A stretch of DNA of 28,475 bases from a virus. Position 1 is the first letter of the stretch, and every line of letters begins with the position of its first letter. The notes below the pieces were generated by a model that had not been told where the DNA came from, did not search any database, and saw only the letters and a program-made list of their open reading frames with translations. The stretch lies in IMG/VR virus record IMGVR_UViG_3300011115_000610, positions 1 through 28,475 of that record. One strand, written 5' to 3'. This document shows positions 7,045 to 12,718 of this stretch, in pieces. Both the position numbers and the translations under genes were made by a program.

Positions 7045-7803
7045 ATGCGTAATCCATACAAAAAGCTATTAGCTGCAGCCGGGCTGCAGTACCGTCCTAT
7101 CCTGGGTGAATCGTCCACTAAAACCGTAAAGGGTGAATCTATCGGTTACTTAACCGGTATCGTTTACTTAGTGCCGGACGATAAATTGTGTGCCCATGCC
7201 AGGTTAGCCGGTTGCATGATACCGTGCCTTAAATCAGCCGGACGTGGTGCGTTTAATAGTGTCCAAGCTGCCAGGCAAGCTAAAACACAATTTTTCTATC
7301 AGCATCAAAATGCATTTATGCTATCAATGGCGGCTGATATTTGGACGCTGCAGCGGAAAGCTGCCAAGCTTGGTTTAAAGCCGCTGGTCCGTCCTAATGG
7401 GACAAGCGATATACCGTATGAGAATATCCCAGTAATTGACGATAAAAACATTTTTCAGCTATTCCCTGAAATAATGTTTTATGACTACACCAAGCATCCA
7501 AGCCGCAACCTAGCCGGTAAAACAGCCGGGAATTATGATTTAACTTATTCTTTTTCTGGTTTAACCCCTAAGAACGTCACTATCAAGGGTTTAACTAACC
7601 CTTCAAATAACCGGGTAGCTGTAGTATTTGCCAGGCAAAACGATATCCCCAGCACGTTTAGAACCTGGGACGTTATCGACGGGGATAACACCGATGTGCG
7701 GCACATAGAACCAAAAAACGTGGTTGTCGCACTATACGCAAAGGGCAAAGCCCGGCACGATAGCAGCGGGTTCACTCAAATTAAGGGGGTTCATTATGCT
7801 TAA
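7045..7803 (+). CDS. GP88-domain phage protein (unknown function)
   Basis: A 252-residue protein recognisable as the 'gene product 88' phage family: a Cys motif with C49, C57 and C61 (LCAHARLAGCMIPCL) leading into SAGRGAF and VQAARQAKT, then RPNGTSDIPYE, FPEIMFYDYTKHP, and at the C-terminal end VIDGDNTDVRH and VALYAKGKARHDSSGF. The C-x7-C-x3-C spacing is suggestive of a metal or cluster site; that is my inference. The family has no established function. ATG 7045 lies 9 bases after AAGGGG. It is the main gene of a block with CCGG-rich base use unlike the rest of the window. Confidence 0.8.
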   Translation: MRNPYKKLLAAAGLQYRPILGESSTKTVKGESIGYLTGIVYLVPDDKLCAHARLAGCMIPCLKSAGRGAFNSVQAARQAKTQFFYQHQNAFMLSMAADIWTLQRKAAKLGLKPLVRPNGTSDIPYENIPVIDDKNIFQLFPEIMFYDYTKHPSRNLAGKTAGNYDLTYSFSGLTPKNVTIKGLTNPSNNRVAVVFARQNDIPSTFRTWDVIDGDNTDVRHIEPKNVVVALYAKGKARHDSSGFTQIKGVHYA

Positions 7804-7924
7804 GATTGTATTTAACCGGTTATTAGGCGGCTGGTTCATTGTCCGGGGTGAACATCAAACCCCTATCGGTGGACGTTTTGACAGCAAAGCTGCAGCCTTA
7901 AAACACTTAAATTCTAGGGGGTAA
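7796..7924 (+). CDS. Small hypothetical protein, 42 aa
   Basis: ATG 7796 overlaps the GP88 gene stop by 8 bases (ATGCTTAA) and has AAGGGGG at about 6 bases. The product has a compact beta-like pattern: LKIVFNRLLGGWFIVRGEHQ, then GGRFDSKAAALKHLNSRG, resembling the small phage proteins with a two-strand plus helix arrangement that read 'xWxVxxxxxxxxFxSKxxAxxxL'. No function known. Same base composition as its neighbours. Confidence 0.7.
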   Translation: MLKIVFNRLLGGWFIVRGEHQTPIGGRFDSKAAALKHLNSRG

Positions 7925-7925
7925 T

Positions 7926-8210
7926 ATGCTTAAGACAATGCGAGCTAAATACCGGGGGCGCTGCAGCATAACCGGGGCTGCTATAAACCCTGGGGATGAT
8001 ATCGTTTTTGATACGGTTTCCCGGAAAGCTTGGTTTAGTGAACCTGGGGATTGCCAGGTCCAAGCTGCAGCCGATATCTACTTAGCAGCCAGAACACGCA
8101 CAAAACCCGGTTATATCTCGGACGTTTATTCTATCGGGGGACGCGAGTATTACCGGAATAAACAGGGATTGTGCATTGATGCACCCTGTTGTGGTTGTTG
8201 CACCGGGTAG
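7926..8210 (+). CDS. Cys-rich small phage protein, 94 aa
   Basis: ATG 7926 is 1 base after the previous stop, with AGGGGG at 5 bases. The N-terminal half (KYRGRCSITGAAINPGDDIV then FDTVSRKAW) resembles small phage domains that replace a zinc knuckle by a 'CxxTGxxIxxGDxI' beta hairpin. The C-terminal end is strikingly Cys-rich (LCIDAPCCGCCTG, five Cys in 13 residues), which could bind metal. Starts with the same ATGCTTAAGA as the gene before it. Confidence 0.65.
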   Translation: MLKTMRAKYRGRCSITGAAINPGDDIVFDTVSRKAWFSEPGDCQVQAAADIYLAARTRTKPGYISDVYSIGGREYYRNKQGLCIDAPCCGCCTG

Positions 8211-8230
8211 CTTGATAGGGTAGCTTCTAG

Positions 8231-8274
8231 CCCGGCTGGTCCGGGTTACTGGCTGCAACTATTGCAGTATTTTC
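8231..8274 (+). other. Two adjacent hairpins between small genes
   Basis: CCCGG (8231-8235) pairs with CCGGG (8241-8245) with a 5-base loop. CTGCAA (8253-8258) pairs with TTGCAG (8262-8267) with a 3-base loop and is followed by TATTTTCC. The second looks like a weak terminator or an mRNA processing site before the gene at 8297. Confidence 0.4.
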
Positions 8275-8296
8275 CTAATCTATCGGAGGGTAATTT

Positions 8297-8542
8297 ATGC
8301 CAGCAAAAAACCGGACTTTAATGGTCCTAGCACGTCAACTAAAAAAAGACATTGGAACTCACGCCAAATACATCGGCACGGGTATTAGTGCGGACAAATA
8401 CTATGAACTACAGCAGCGCTCCGATGACGCTGTAGCGCTCGCAAAGTACCTGATTCACCAATTAGAAAACCGGGCAGCAGCTTTGCATTTTGCTTATGCT
8501 GTAGGGATGCCAGGGTATTTTCATCAAGCTAAACAGCTATAA
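8297..8542 (+). CDS. Hypothetical protein, 81 aa
   Basis: ATG 8297 with GGAGGG at about 7 bases. The product is mainly helical, with a basic N-terminus (MPAKNRTLMVLARQLKKDI), a central SADKYYELQQRSDDAVALAKYLIHQLENR and an aromatic C-terminal end (HFAYAVGMPGYFHQAKQL). No domain recognised. It is the last gene of the CCGG-rich block; a strong terminator begins 10 bases after its stop. Confidence 0.7.
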   Translation: MPAKNRTLMVLARQLKKDIGTHAKYIGTGISADKYYELQQRSDDAVALAKYLIHQLENRAAALHFAYAVGMPGYFHQAKQL

Positions 8543-8552
8543 CAGCCCCTAG

Positions 8553-8574
8553 AAGCCCCCTACGGGGCTTTTTT
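8553..8574 (+). terminator. Rho-independent terminator
   Basis: AAGCCCC (8553-8559) pairs perfectly with GGGGCTT (8564-8570), loop CTAC, continuing into a run of six T (8569-8574). It ends the first rightward transcript from the origin and coincides with the change in base style between this block and the next. Confidence 0.92.
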
Positions 8575-8616
8575 AGGACCGGTCCATATCAACCCATTGA
8601 CTAAGGATAAAACCCC

Positions 8617-8781
8617 ATGCAATCACGTTATATCTTCGACAAAGTAAACCAGGACATTACAGCAGCCATAGCCCGGCAAGTGGACCGCGATTCCCCCACG
8701 CGCCCCCACGCGCCTACGCATGATGACCTGGTTTGTGCTTTAATCTTTATTGTCTCAATAACCCTGTTAATCTTCTTGTGA
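8617..8781 (+). CDS. Small membrane protein with C-terminal span, 54 aa
   Basis: ATG 8617 follows AAGGA at about 9 bases. The 54-residue product starts hydrophilic (MQSRYIFDKVNQDITAAIAR), passes a PTRPHAPTHDD segment encoded by a tandem 10-bp repeat (8693-8712) and ends in a hydrophobic span of about 17 residues (VCALIFIVSITLLIFL), so it is a probable tail-anchored protein. No family recognised. Eight bases separate it from the next gene. Confidence 0.6.
   Translation: MQSRYIFDKVNQDITAAIARQVDRDSPTRPHAPTHDDLVCALIFIVSITLLIFL
8693..8712 (+). repeat. Tandem 10-bp repeat CCCCCACGCG
   Basis: Two exact adjacent copies of CCCCCACGCG, preceded by TT and followed by CCTACGCA. A degenerate cluster of the same unit recurs in the next gene at 8898-8930. 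Both clusters are in frame and encode Pro-Thr-Arg type residues. Confidence 0.8.
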
Positions 8782-8789
8782 GGTAACCA

Positions 8790-9035
8790 ATGGCGAAACT
8801 AGACAAAGCCCCCAATAACTTTCGAGGTGTCCATTCTGTGGACATAGAAGCCCATGCTATTTGCAAGGCATGGCTAACCCCCACGTTAGAGCCAATTCCC
8901 CCCACGCGCTCCCCTACGCGCCCCACGCGCCTGTTACGCGAGGGCTTCGACTATGTGCCGGCTGCCAGGACCGACATCACCCAGACCTGGAGACGGTTCG
9001 GCTGGTCACCAAAGGAGAAGCCCCAATGTCCCTAG
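8790..9035 (+). CDS. Hypothetical protein with Pro-Thr-Arg repeat, 81 aa
   Basis: ATG 8790 has GAGGT at 6 bases. The product has a short N-terminal part (MAKLDKAPNNFRGVHSVDIE), a proline/threonine/arginine repeat PPTRSPTRPTR at about residues 37-47 and a C-terminal part GFDYVPAARTDITQTWRRFGW that looks like a small helical HTH-like phage motif: 'TDITQTWRRFGWSP' resembles the 'DVRATWRRFGW' ends seen in many small phage proteins. The repeat seems an insertion between two otherwise ordinary halves. Confidence 0.6.
   Translation: MAKLDKAPNNFRGVHSVDIEAHAICKAWLTPTLEPIPPTRSPTRPTRLLREGFDYVPAARTDITQTWRRFGWSPKEKPQCP
8898..8930 (+). repeat. Degenerate CCCC(A/T)CGCG repeat cluster
   Basis: Three imperfect copies (CCCCCCACGCGCT, CCCCTACGCG, CCCCACGCGC) follow each other, again preceded by TT. 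They are related to the exact pair at 8693-8712 about 200 bases upstream. ACGCG also recurs nearby at 8936, 9063, 9168 and 9236. Confidence 0.7.
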
Positions 9036-9139
9036 AGGAAGCCCACAACCTACTAGACCGTGTACGCGAGGGGCATAACGCCCCCGTGTATCTGATTACC
9101 ATTGCCCTTATCTTGACCGGAGATTTGCCCCATGCGTGA
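9026..9139 (+). CDS. Conserved tiny phage protein, 37 aa
   Basis: ATG 9026 with AGGAG at about 8 bases, overlapping the previous gene by 10 bases. The 37 residues read as a helix EEAHNLLDRVREGH followed by a hydrophobic helix VYLITIALILTGDLP. The pattern 'LLDRVR-G---P---I--AL-LTGDLP' is familiar from many phage small proteins of unknown function. It may be a membrane peptide or a buried helix of a complex. Confidence 0.6.
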   Translation: MSLEEAHNLLDRVREGHNAPVYLITIALILTGDLPHA

Positions 9140-9371
9140 CCAAACTGATTGCCACTACCCCCATACGCGCCTATGCCTGAGAGATTGTGAGGACGGTTGC
9201 CGCGCTCGCAAGACTGTATGGCGCAAGAGAACCATACGCGAGATAGAAGACCAAGAAGCAGAGGACGAAGCCTTTAGGCGTATTCCAACAAAGCCCTACG
9301 AGTGCAAGCATTTGGGCATTTGTATGGATAGACCAGAGCATTGTCTTGATTGCCCGTCCAACAATGCCTGA
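9132..9371 (+). CDS. Cys-rich protein with two probable zinc sites, 79 aa
   Basis: ATG 9132 overlaps the previous stop by 8 bases. The first Cys cluster is C7, C15, C19, C23 (TDCHYPHTRLCLRDCEDGC), the second at the C-terminus is CKHLGICMDRPEHCLDC. Between them is a charged helix (RKTVWRKRTIREIEDQEAED). Two separate four-ligand metal sites joined by a helix are likely. No named family. Small zinc proteins of phages often bind host enzymes such as RNA polymerase, but that is only a possibility here. Confidence 0.65.
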   Translation: MRDQTDCHYPHTRLCLRDCEDGCRARKTVWRKRTIREIEDQEAEDEAFRRIPTKPYECKHLGICMDRPEHCLDCPSNNA

Positions 9372-9441
9372 CATAGAAGTAATCCTCTTTGTTGTGTTTA
9401 TTGGGCTTTGTATCTTTTTGGTACTTGTTGACAAGGACTAA
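9364..9441 (+). CDS. 25-residue single-span membrane peptide
   Basis: ATG 9364 overlaps the Cys-rich gene stop by 8 bases (ATGCCTGA) and ends 3 bases before the next start. The product is a short acidic head (MPDIE), one span of about 17 hydrophobic residues (VILFVVFIGLCIFLVLV) and a charged end DKD. It is too short for ordinary gene callers. Tight spacing on both sides and a clean membrane profile support translation. Confidence 0.55.
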   Translation: MPDIEVILFVVFIGLCIFLVLVDKD

Positions 9442-9444
9442 CCC

Positions 9445-10161
9445 ATGAAGTTCTATGTCGGTATGCATATGCCTAGCAAGGCAGACAAGATAGACAGAGC
9501 GTTTATCTCGGTCAATGTTCTTGCCAAGCGTAAGTCATCATTCCCCGTAAACGAATGGATTATGGATAGCGGTGCGTTCACAACGATTGCCAAGCATGGC
9601 TGCTACCCCGAACCCGTGAGCGTCTATGCCGAGCAGATACGCAAGTGGAAAGGCAACGGCAAACTGGTTGCAGCCGTGTCCCAAGACTATATGTGTGAAG
9701 ACCATATGCTTGCCAAAACAGGGCTTAATGTGCGCCAGCATCAATTCCTAACCATAGAGCGTTACGACCAGCTACTAGCGGAAGATACAGGGGTCTACAT
9801 CATGCCAGTACTACAAGGCTATACGCCTCAGAGTTATGTTGACCATGTGCGGATGTATGGGGACAGACTGGCTCATGGGGCTTATGTAGGGGTTGGCAGC
9901 GTTTGCAAGAGAAACGCCAGCCCAAGCAGCATTGTCCAAGTTCTAAAGGCTATCAAGAAAGAACGCCCAGACTTAAGACTTCATGGCTTTGGCATTAAGA
10001 CTACGGCTCTCAGGTGGGAAGAAGTGAGGGACAACCTCGAATCTGCTGACAGCATGGCTTGGAGTTTTGCAGCCCGTATGGAAAAAAAAACTCTAATGAC
10101 TGGCGAGAAGCCGTTAAGTTCCAAAACAAAATTAACGCCCAATCTGTCCAACTTACACTAA
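9445..10161 (+). CDS. dpdA: DpdA-type 7-deazaguanine DNA transglycosylase (frame change near 3' end)
   Basis: A 238-residue homologue of tRNA-guanine transglycosylase of the phage DpdA type, which swaps guanine in DNA for a 7-deazaguanine base. Core motifs in order: MDSGAFT (D41), VAAVSQDYMCE (D81), PVLQGYTPQ, the GVGSVCKRN phosphate-binding loop at about 149-157, HGFGIK and SADSMAWSF (D202, in the nucleophile region). Phage DpdA modification protects DNA from host restriction. After residue 212 a run of nine A occurs. The zero frame ends in an unlikely tail (MTGEKPLSSKTKLTPN), while the -1 frame, ending at 10166, continues as NSNDWREAVKFQNKINAQ, which fits the family. ATG 9445 has AAGGA upstream. 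No queC/D/E or folE-like gene is in the window. Confidence 0.82.
   Translation: MKFYVGMHMPSKADKIDRAFISVNVLAKRKSSFPVNEWIMDSGAFTTIAKHGCYPEPVSVYAEQIRKWKGNGKLVAAVSQDYMCEDHMLAKTGLNVRQHQFLTIERYDQLLAEDTGVYIMPVLQGYTPQSYVDHVRMYGDRLAHGAYVGVGSVCKRNASPSSIVQVLKAIKKERPDLRLHGFGIKTTALRWEEVRDNLESADSMAWSFAARMEKKTLMTGEKPLSSKTKLTPNLSNLH
10082..10091 (+). other. A9 run: probable -1 slippage site or indel in dpdA
   Basis: Bases 10082-10090 are nine A, read GAA AAA AAA ACT in the zero frame, so A-AAA-AAA is a slippery heptamer. A step back of one base gives AAC TCT AAT GAC TGG, opening a family-like C-terminus to a TAA at 10164-10166. The zero-frame stop is at 10159-10161. A tenth A in the real genome would have the same effect. 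Confidence 0.65.
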
Positions 10162-10215
10162 TTTAAATTTTCTGATATGATTCGCACCGTTGCCGTCGTA
10201 CGCAATATCAATCAG

Positions 10216-10286
10216 TCCACTTATGAGACTTCCCTCCCTATTATTTTTAGGGGTACGACAGGGGAGTCCCCTAAGTGGATTTTTTT
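10216..10286 (+). terminator. Long structured rho-independent terminator after dpdA
   Basis: TCCACTTA (10216-10223) pairs with TAAGTGGA (10272-10279). After a 3x3 internal loop, GACTTCCCT (10227-10235) pairs with AGGGGAGTC (10260-10268; one G-T pair). The base of the stem runs straight into seven T (10280-10286). It terminates the operon that ends with dpdA. The extended two-part stem is longer than most intrinsic terminators. Confidence 0.85.
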
Positions 10287-10546
10287 ATGCCCGTACTACG
10301 TCAACCGTACCCCTCACGATAGCAAGCACCTACATGGGTGGCGAGGGAGAGAACATAGGGCAGCGCATCACCCCGTTGATAACCCTACCGAACTGTGTGC
10401 GAGGTATCGGGCAAGACGCAAGGACATGGTGAGACAAGACTTGCATCGAATGAATCGCATCCTTATGGGGAAGCTAGTGCATACGCATGGGCTTGGGGGA
10501 GATGCTTCTCACCCTTGGGGAACTATTGTCTAAATGAAAGGGATAT
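10287..10546 (+). other. Unresolved 260-base segment, no convincing gene
   Basis: Between the dpdA terminator and the next good gene, three frames are partly open. One (stop 10533) reads through the terminator hairpin and gives a His/Arg-rich protein (DLHRMNRILMGKLVHTHGLG). Another (stop 10432) gives GGEGENIGQRITPLITLPN. Neither has a good ribosome site or a recognised domain. It may be a decayed gene with a frame change near 10430, or a promoter/leader region for the operon starting at 10547. Confidence 0.35.
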
Positions 10547-10792
10547 ATGACACAAGAAGAAGTGATTGAACTGGCTAGACAGGCTGGCTTTGAAGAACAC
10601 CAAGCAAAGTTTGATACACGCATTGAAGCCTTTGCCAAACTGATAGCAGAGAGAGAGACAAACAAGTTAAGCAAGTGGTGGAGAAGACTTGTTGCCGACA
10701 TTGTTGCTGACGTACACAAACAATATGAGAAGAAACCATTTAGAACAAGAACTATCAGAAAGGACAAACCGATTAATAAATACAATGGCTAA
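10547..10792 (+). CDS. Conserved small phage protein, 81 aa
   Basis: ATG 10547 with AAAGGG at about 7 bases. The start MTQEEVIELARQAGF is the pattern of a widespread small phage family (MTREEIIxxAREAGF...) of unknown function, followed by an acidic/basic helix RIEAFAKLIAERE. Here the C-terminal part is unusually basic and Trp-bearing (KLSKWWRRLV and KKPFRTRTIRKDK). It heads the operon leading to the recombination genes. Confidence 0.7.
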   Translation: MTQEEVIELARQAGFEEHQAKFDTRIEAFAKLIAERETNKLSKWWRRLVADIVADVHKQYEKKPFRTRTIRKDKPINKYNG

Positions 10793-10809
10793 TCCCCATA
10801 ATCTCACTC

Positions 10810-10815
10810 TATAAT
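10810..10815 (+). promoter_or_regulatory. Possible -10 box (TATAAT)
   Basis: A perfect TATAAT lies 34 bases before the ATG at 10849, in the 56-base gap between genes. No good -35 is present at 16-18 bases upstream and there is no extended -10 TG. It is the only perfect -10 noticed in the plus-strand gaps, so an activator-dependent promoter is possible. Confidence 0.35.
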
Positions 10816-10848
10816 GTAATCTCTTCCTAACCATTTAAAGGGGTATTT

Positions 10849-11076
10849 ATGAAACCATTAATCTGTGCTGACTGTAAGTGGCACATTCCATCCAAGCAAA
10901 GCAGCACCGTAGCCAACTACGACCGTTGCAAAGCCTCTGAGACTATCAACCTAGTGACTGGTGACGCTACCTACAAGTATTGCGAAACCATGCGTATAGC
11001 TGGTAACTCTTGCGACCTTGACGGCAAGCTGTTCGAGTTAAACCAAGCAGAAGAGGAGACTCCAAATGGCAACTAA
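10849..11076 (+). CDS. Five-Cys small phage protein, 75 aa
   Basis: ATG 10849 with AAAGGGG at about 6 bases. Cys at 6, 9, 27, 45 and 55, beginning ICADCKWHIPS and containing NLVTGDATYKYCETMR and CDLDGKLFE. The pattern CxxCK(W/F)..., RC, DLVTG, C..MR, C...GKLWE matches a conserved phage protein of unknown function seen near recombination/early genes. It probably binds zinc through CxxC plus two later Cys. Confidence 0.75.
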   Translation: MKPLICADCKWHIPSKQSSTVANYDRCKASETINLVTGDATYKYCETMRIAGNSCDLDGKLFELNQAEEETPNGN

Positions 11077-11377
11077 GCTACAAGACTCTCTTGTTCGCAA
11101 GATTCAAGAGAACAGAGAACTCAAAGACACCATCAAAGACTTACACGCTCAAGCAGAGAAAGACAAAGAGTTTCTCAGACAAGTGCAAGATGAATCCAGT
11201 AACCTCGAACTAGCTCTCAAGAAGTGCATCTTGTCTAAGGCTGAACTCAACGACAAGATTGAGCAGTTGCAAGACGATTTAGACAAGTATGTTGAGCTGT
11301 ACGCAAGCACCAAGATAGTAGCCCAAGCACTCGGTGAAGCAGTTTATTACCTGACTAAGGAGAAAACTCATGGCTAA
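11066..11377 (+). CDS. Coiled-coil protein, 103 aa
   Basis: ATG 11066 overlaps the previous stop by 11 bases and has GAGGAG upstream at about 8 bases. Residues about 10-78 form a strong heptad-type helix (RKIQENRELKDTIKDLHAQA ... KAELNDKIEQLQDDLDKYVE). The end (QALGEAVYYLTKEK) is a second helix. No enzymatic motif. Position directly before the YqaJ exonuclease (8-base overlap) suggests an accessory role in recombination, not proven. Confidence 0.7.
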   Translation: MATKLQDSLVRKIQENRELKDTIKDLHAQAEKDKEFLRQVQDESSNLELALKKCILSKAELNDKIEQLQDDLDKYVELYASTKIVAQALGEAVYYLTKEKTHG

Positions 11378-12275
11378 TGATAGAAACGACTTTGCACCAG
11401 AGATACGCAATAGCGCTTGGTGGTCAGGCGATAGCCGTATGGCAGCCAATGGGCGTGGTAATGATGCAGTCCTTGAGAAGCTAGGGGTTAAGGAACGCCC
11501 CGACTTGTCAGAGGTTGAAGCAGTCCAAATGGGTCATGTGATGCAACCCCTTATTGGCAGACTCGCTCAAGACAAACTTGGCATTGAATTGAAGGAAGCA
11601 GACTATGCGCTCACTCACCCTAAAGAGACATGGTTACGCAGCCATTTCGACTTCATCTCGACTGACGGGCAAACGCTTGTGGAAGTCAAGAACTACAACG
11701 CTAGCGTACGCAACAAGTTCGATAGTGAAGCCAACATCATCCCTACGGCTGATATGGCGCAACTCATCCATGAGGCGGCTTGCCACAATATCAACGACAT
11801 TGTGCTGGCTGTTTTATTCGGTGGACAAAACTTTGAAGTGTTTAAGTTCACCATCGAGGAAGCTCAGAAAGAGGAACTCATCCGCGATATGGCGAAGTTC
11901 TGGGCGCACGTTGCGTCTAAGCAGTTGCCAGAACCTGAGACTACCGAACAAGCGAAGCTAATCTACTCTGTCTCCGCACCGACAAGCATCACCGCGCCTC
12001 AGTCCCTAGAGCAGATGTGTCAAGCCTTGCAATACACCAAGGAACAGCTCTCTAAGTGGGAAGCAGAGGAAGAGAAGCTCAAGGTGGAAATACAGAAATT
12101 TATGGGGGTCAACAGCGAATTGGTAACCCTAGACGGCAGAGTCCTAGCCACTTGGAAGAGCGCCAAGGGCAGCATGAAGTTTGATGCCAAACTGTTTGAG
12201 CAGTCTATGCCAGATGTCTACAAGTCCTATGTTCGGGAAGTAGCTGGTAGCCGTAGATTCTTAGTGAAAGGGTAA
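11370..12275 (+). CDS. YqaJ/lambda-type exonuclease (viral recombinase)
   Basis: A 301-residue 5'-3' dsDNA exonuclease of the PD-(D/E)XK fold. The N-terminus NSAWWSGDSRMAANGRGND resembles the YqaJ domain's RxxxIGGSD segment; catalytic residues seen are the conserved E51/Q53 region (VEAVQMGHVMQP), D94 in HFDF and the E105-V-K107 pair (LVEVKNYN). The last 90 residues are helical (LSKWEAEEEKLKVEIQKFMG) as in other phage copies. It resects ends to give 3' single strands for RecT annealing. It is the first enzyme of the recombination set here. Confidence 0.88.
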   Translation: MANDRNDFAPEIRNSAWWSGDSRMAANGRGNDAVLEKLGVKERPDLSEVEAVQMGHVMQPLIGRLAQDKLGIELKEADYALTHPKETWLRSHFDFISTDGQTLVEVKNYNASVRNKFDSEANIIPTADMAQLIHEAACHNINDIVLAVLFGGQNFEVFKFTIEEAQKEELIRDMAKFWAHVASKQLPEPETTEQAKLIYSVSAPTSITAPQSLEQMCQALQYTKEQLSKWEAEEEKLKVEIQKFMGVNSELVTLDGRVLATWKSAKGSMKFDAKLFEQSMPDVYKSYVREVAGSRRFLVKG

Positions 12276-12277
12276 TC

Positions 12278-12460
12278 ATGTTGCTATTTAAAACAAAACG
12301 ATTAGAGCGCCTAGAGCAAGAAGTTGTCATGCTTGAAGACTTGTTTCGTAGCGCTCTTAGACGCATAGCCAATCTAGAAGAGGCTCGGTGGGGTCTGAAG
12401 GTTGACGGTACACCAAAGGCAAAGCCCGGAAGGAAGGTCAAAGATGAACGCATTTCCTAG
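12278..12460 (+). CDS. Small coiled-coil protein with basic tail, 60 aa
   Basis: ATG 12278 with AAAGGG at about 6 bases, 2 bases after the exonuclease stop. Residues 6-38 form a heptad helix (RLERLEQEVVMLEDLFRSAL then RRIANLEEA), and the end (GTPKAKPGRKVKDERIS) is basic and AT-hook-like (KPGRK). It overlaps the next gene by 17 bases. No family name known; DNA binding is inferred only from the tail. Confidence 0.65.
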   Translation: MLLFKTKRLERLEQEVVMLEDLFRSALRRIANLEEARWGLKVDGTPKAKPGRKVKDERIS

Positions 12461-12635
12461 TGGACACGACCCTAAAACTGGGGTAGCCGACAAAGGCATG
12501 AAGATGCGCGATTACTTTGCAGCCAAGGCTTTGCAAGGGATGCTTGCCGAACCATCACTCAAAGCAACTCCAGAAGAGTTTGCTCAAAGGGCTTACATGG
12601 TGGCAGATGCAATGTTGAAAGCGAGGGACTTGTGA
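12444..12635 (+). CDS. Conserved small phage protein, 63 aa
   Basis: ATG 12444 with AAGGAAGG upstream at about 8 bases. The core GMKMRDYFAAKALQGMLAEP and the later AYMVADAMLKARDL follow the pattern of a widespread phage protein (GxxMRDYFAAxALxG...AYxxADAML.AR) of unknown function, often located near recombination or nucleotide genes. The stop overlaps a GTG start as GTGA, linking it to the 28-residue frame before recT. Confidence 0.8.
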   Translation: MNAFPSGHDPKTGVADKGMKMRDYFAAKALQGMLAEPSLKATPEEFAQRAYMVADAMLKARDL

Positions 12636-12718
12636 CCACGCAAGATGTCGCAATATATGTAATGGCTGCATCCTCAGTCATAGAAACATTCCTAACTATT
12701 TTGGAGAAATTCACATGA
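12632..12718 (+). CDS. 28-residue peptide bridging to recT
   Basis: A GTG at 12632 overlaps the previous stop as GTGA, and the frame ends overlapping the recT start as ATGA, so the frame exactly fills the gap. The product is a helical, weakly hydrophobic peptide (MTTQDVAIYVMAASSVIETF then LTILEKFT). GAGGGA sits 3-8 bases upstream of the GTG. It may serve as a leader that carries ribosomes to recT or be a true micropeptide. Confidence 0.5.
   Translation: MTTQDVAIYVMAASSVIETFLTILEKFT

Noticed and set aside
10177-10533. 118-codon plus-strand frame after dpdA as a real gene
   Set aside because: Its first third runs through both arms of the strong terminator at 10216-10286, it lacks a ribosome site, and the product has no recognisable pattern; kept only as part of an unresolved segment.
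12205-12453. Minus-strand frame opposite the end of the exonuclease gene
   Set aside because: Antisense to two well-supported plus-strand genes with proper ribosome sites; Arg/Ser/Leu-rich as expected for a shadow frame.
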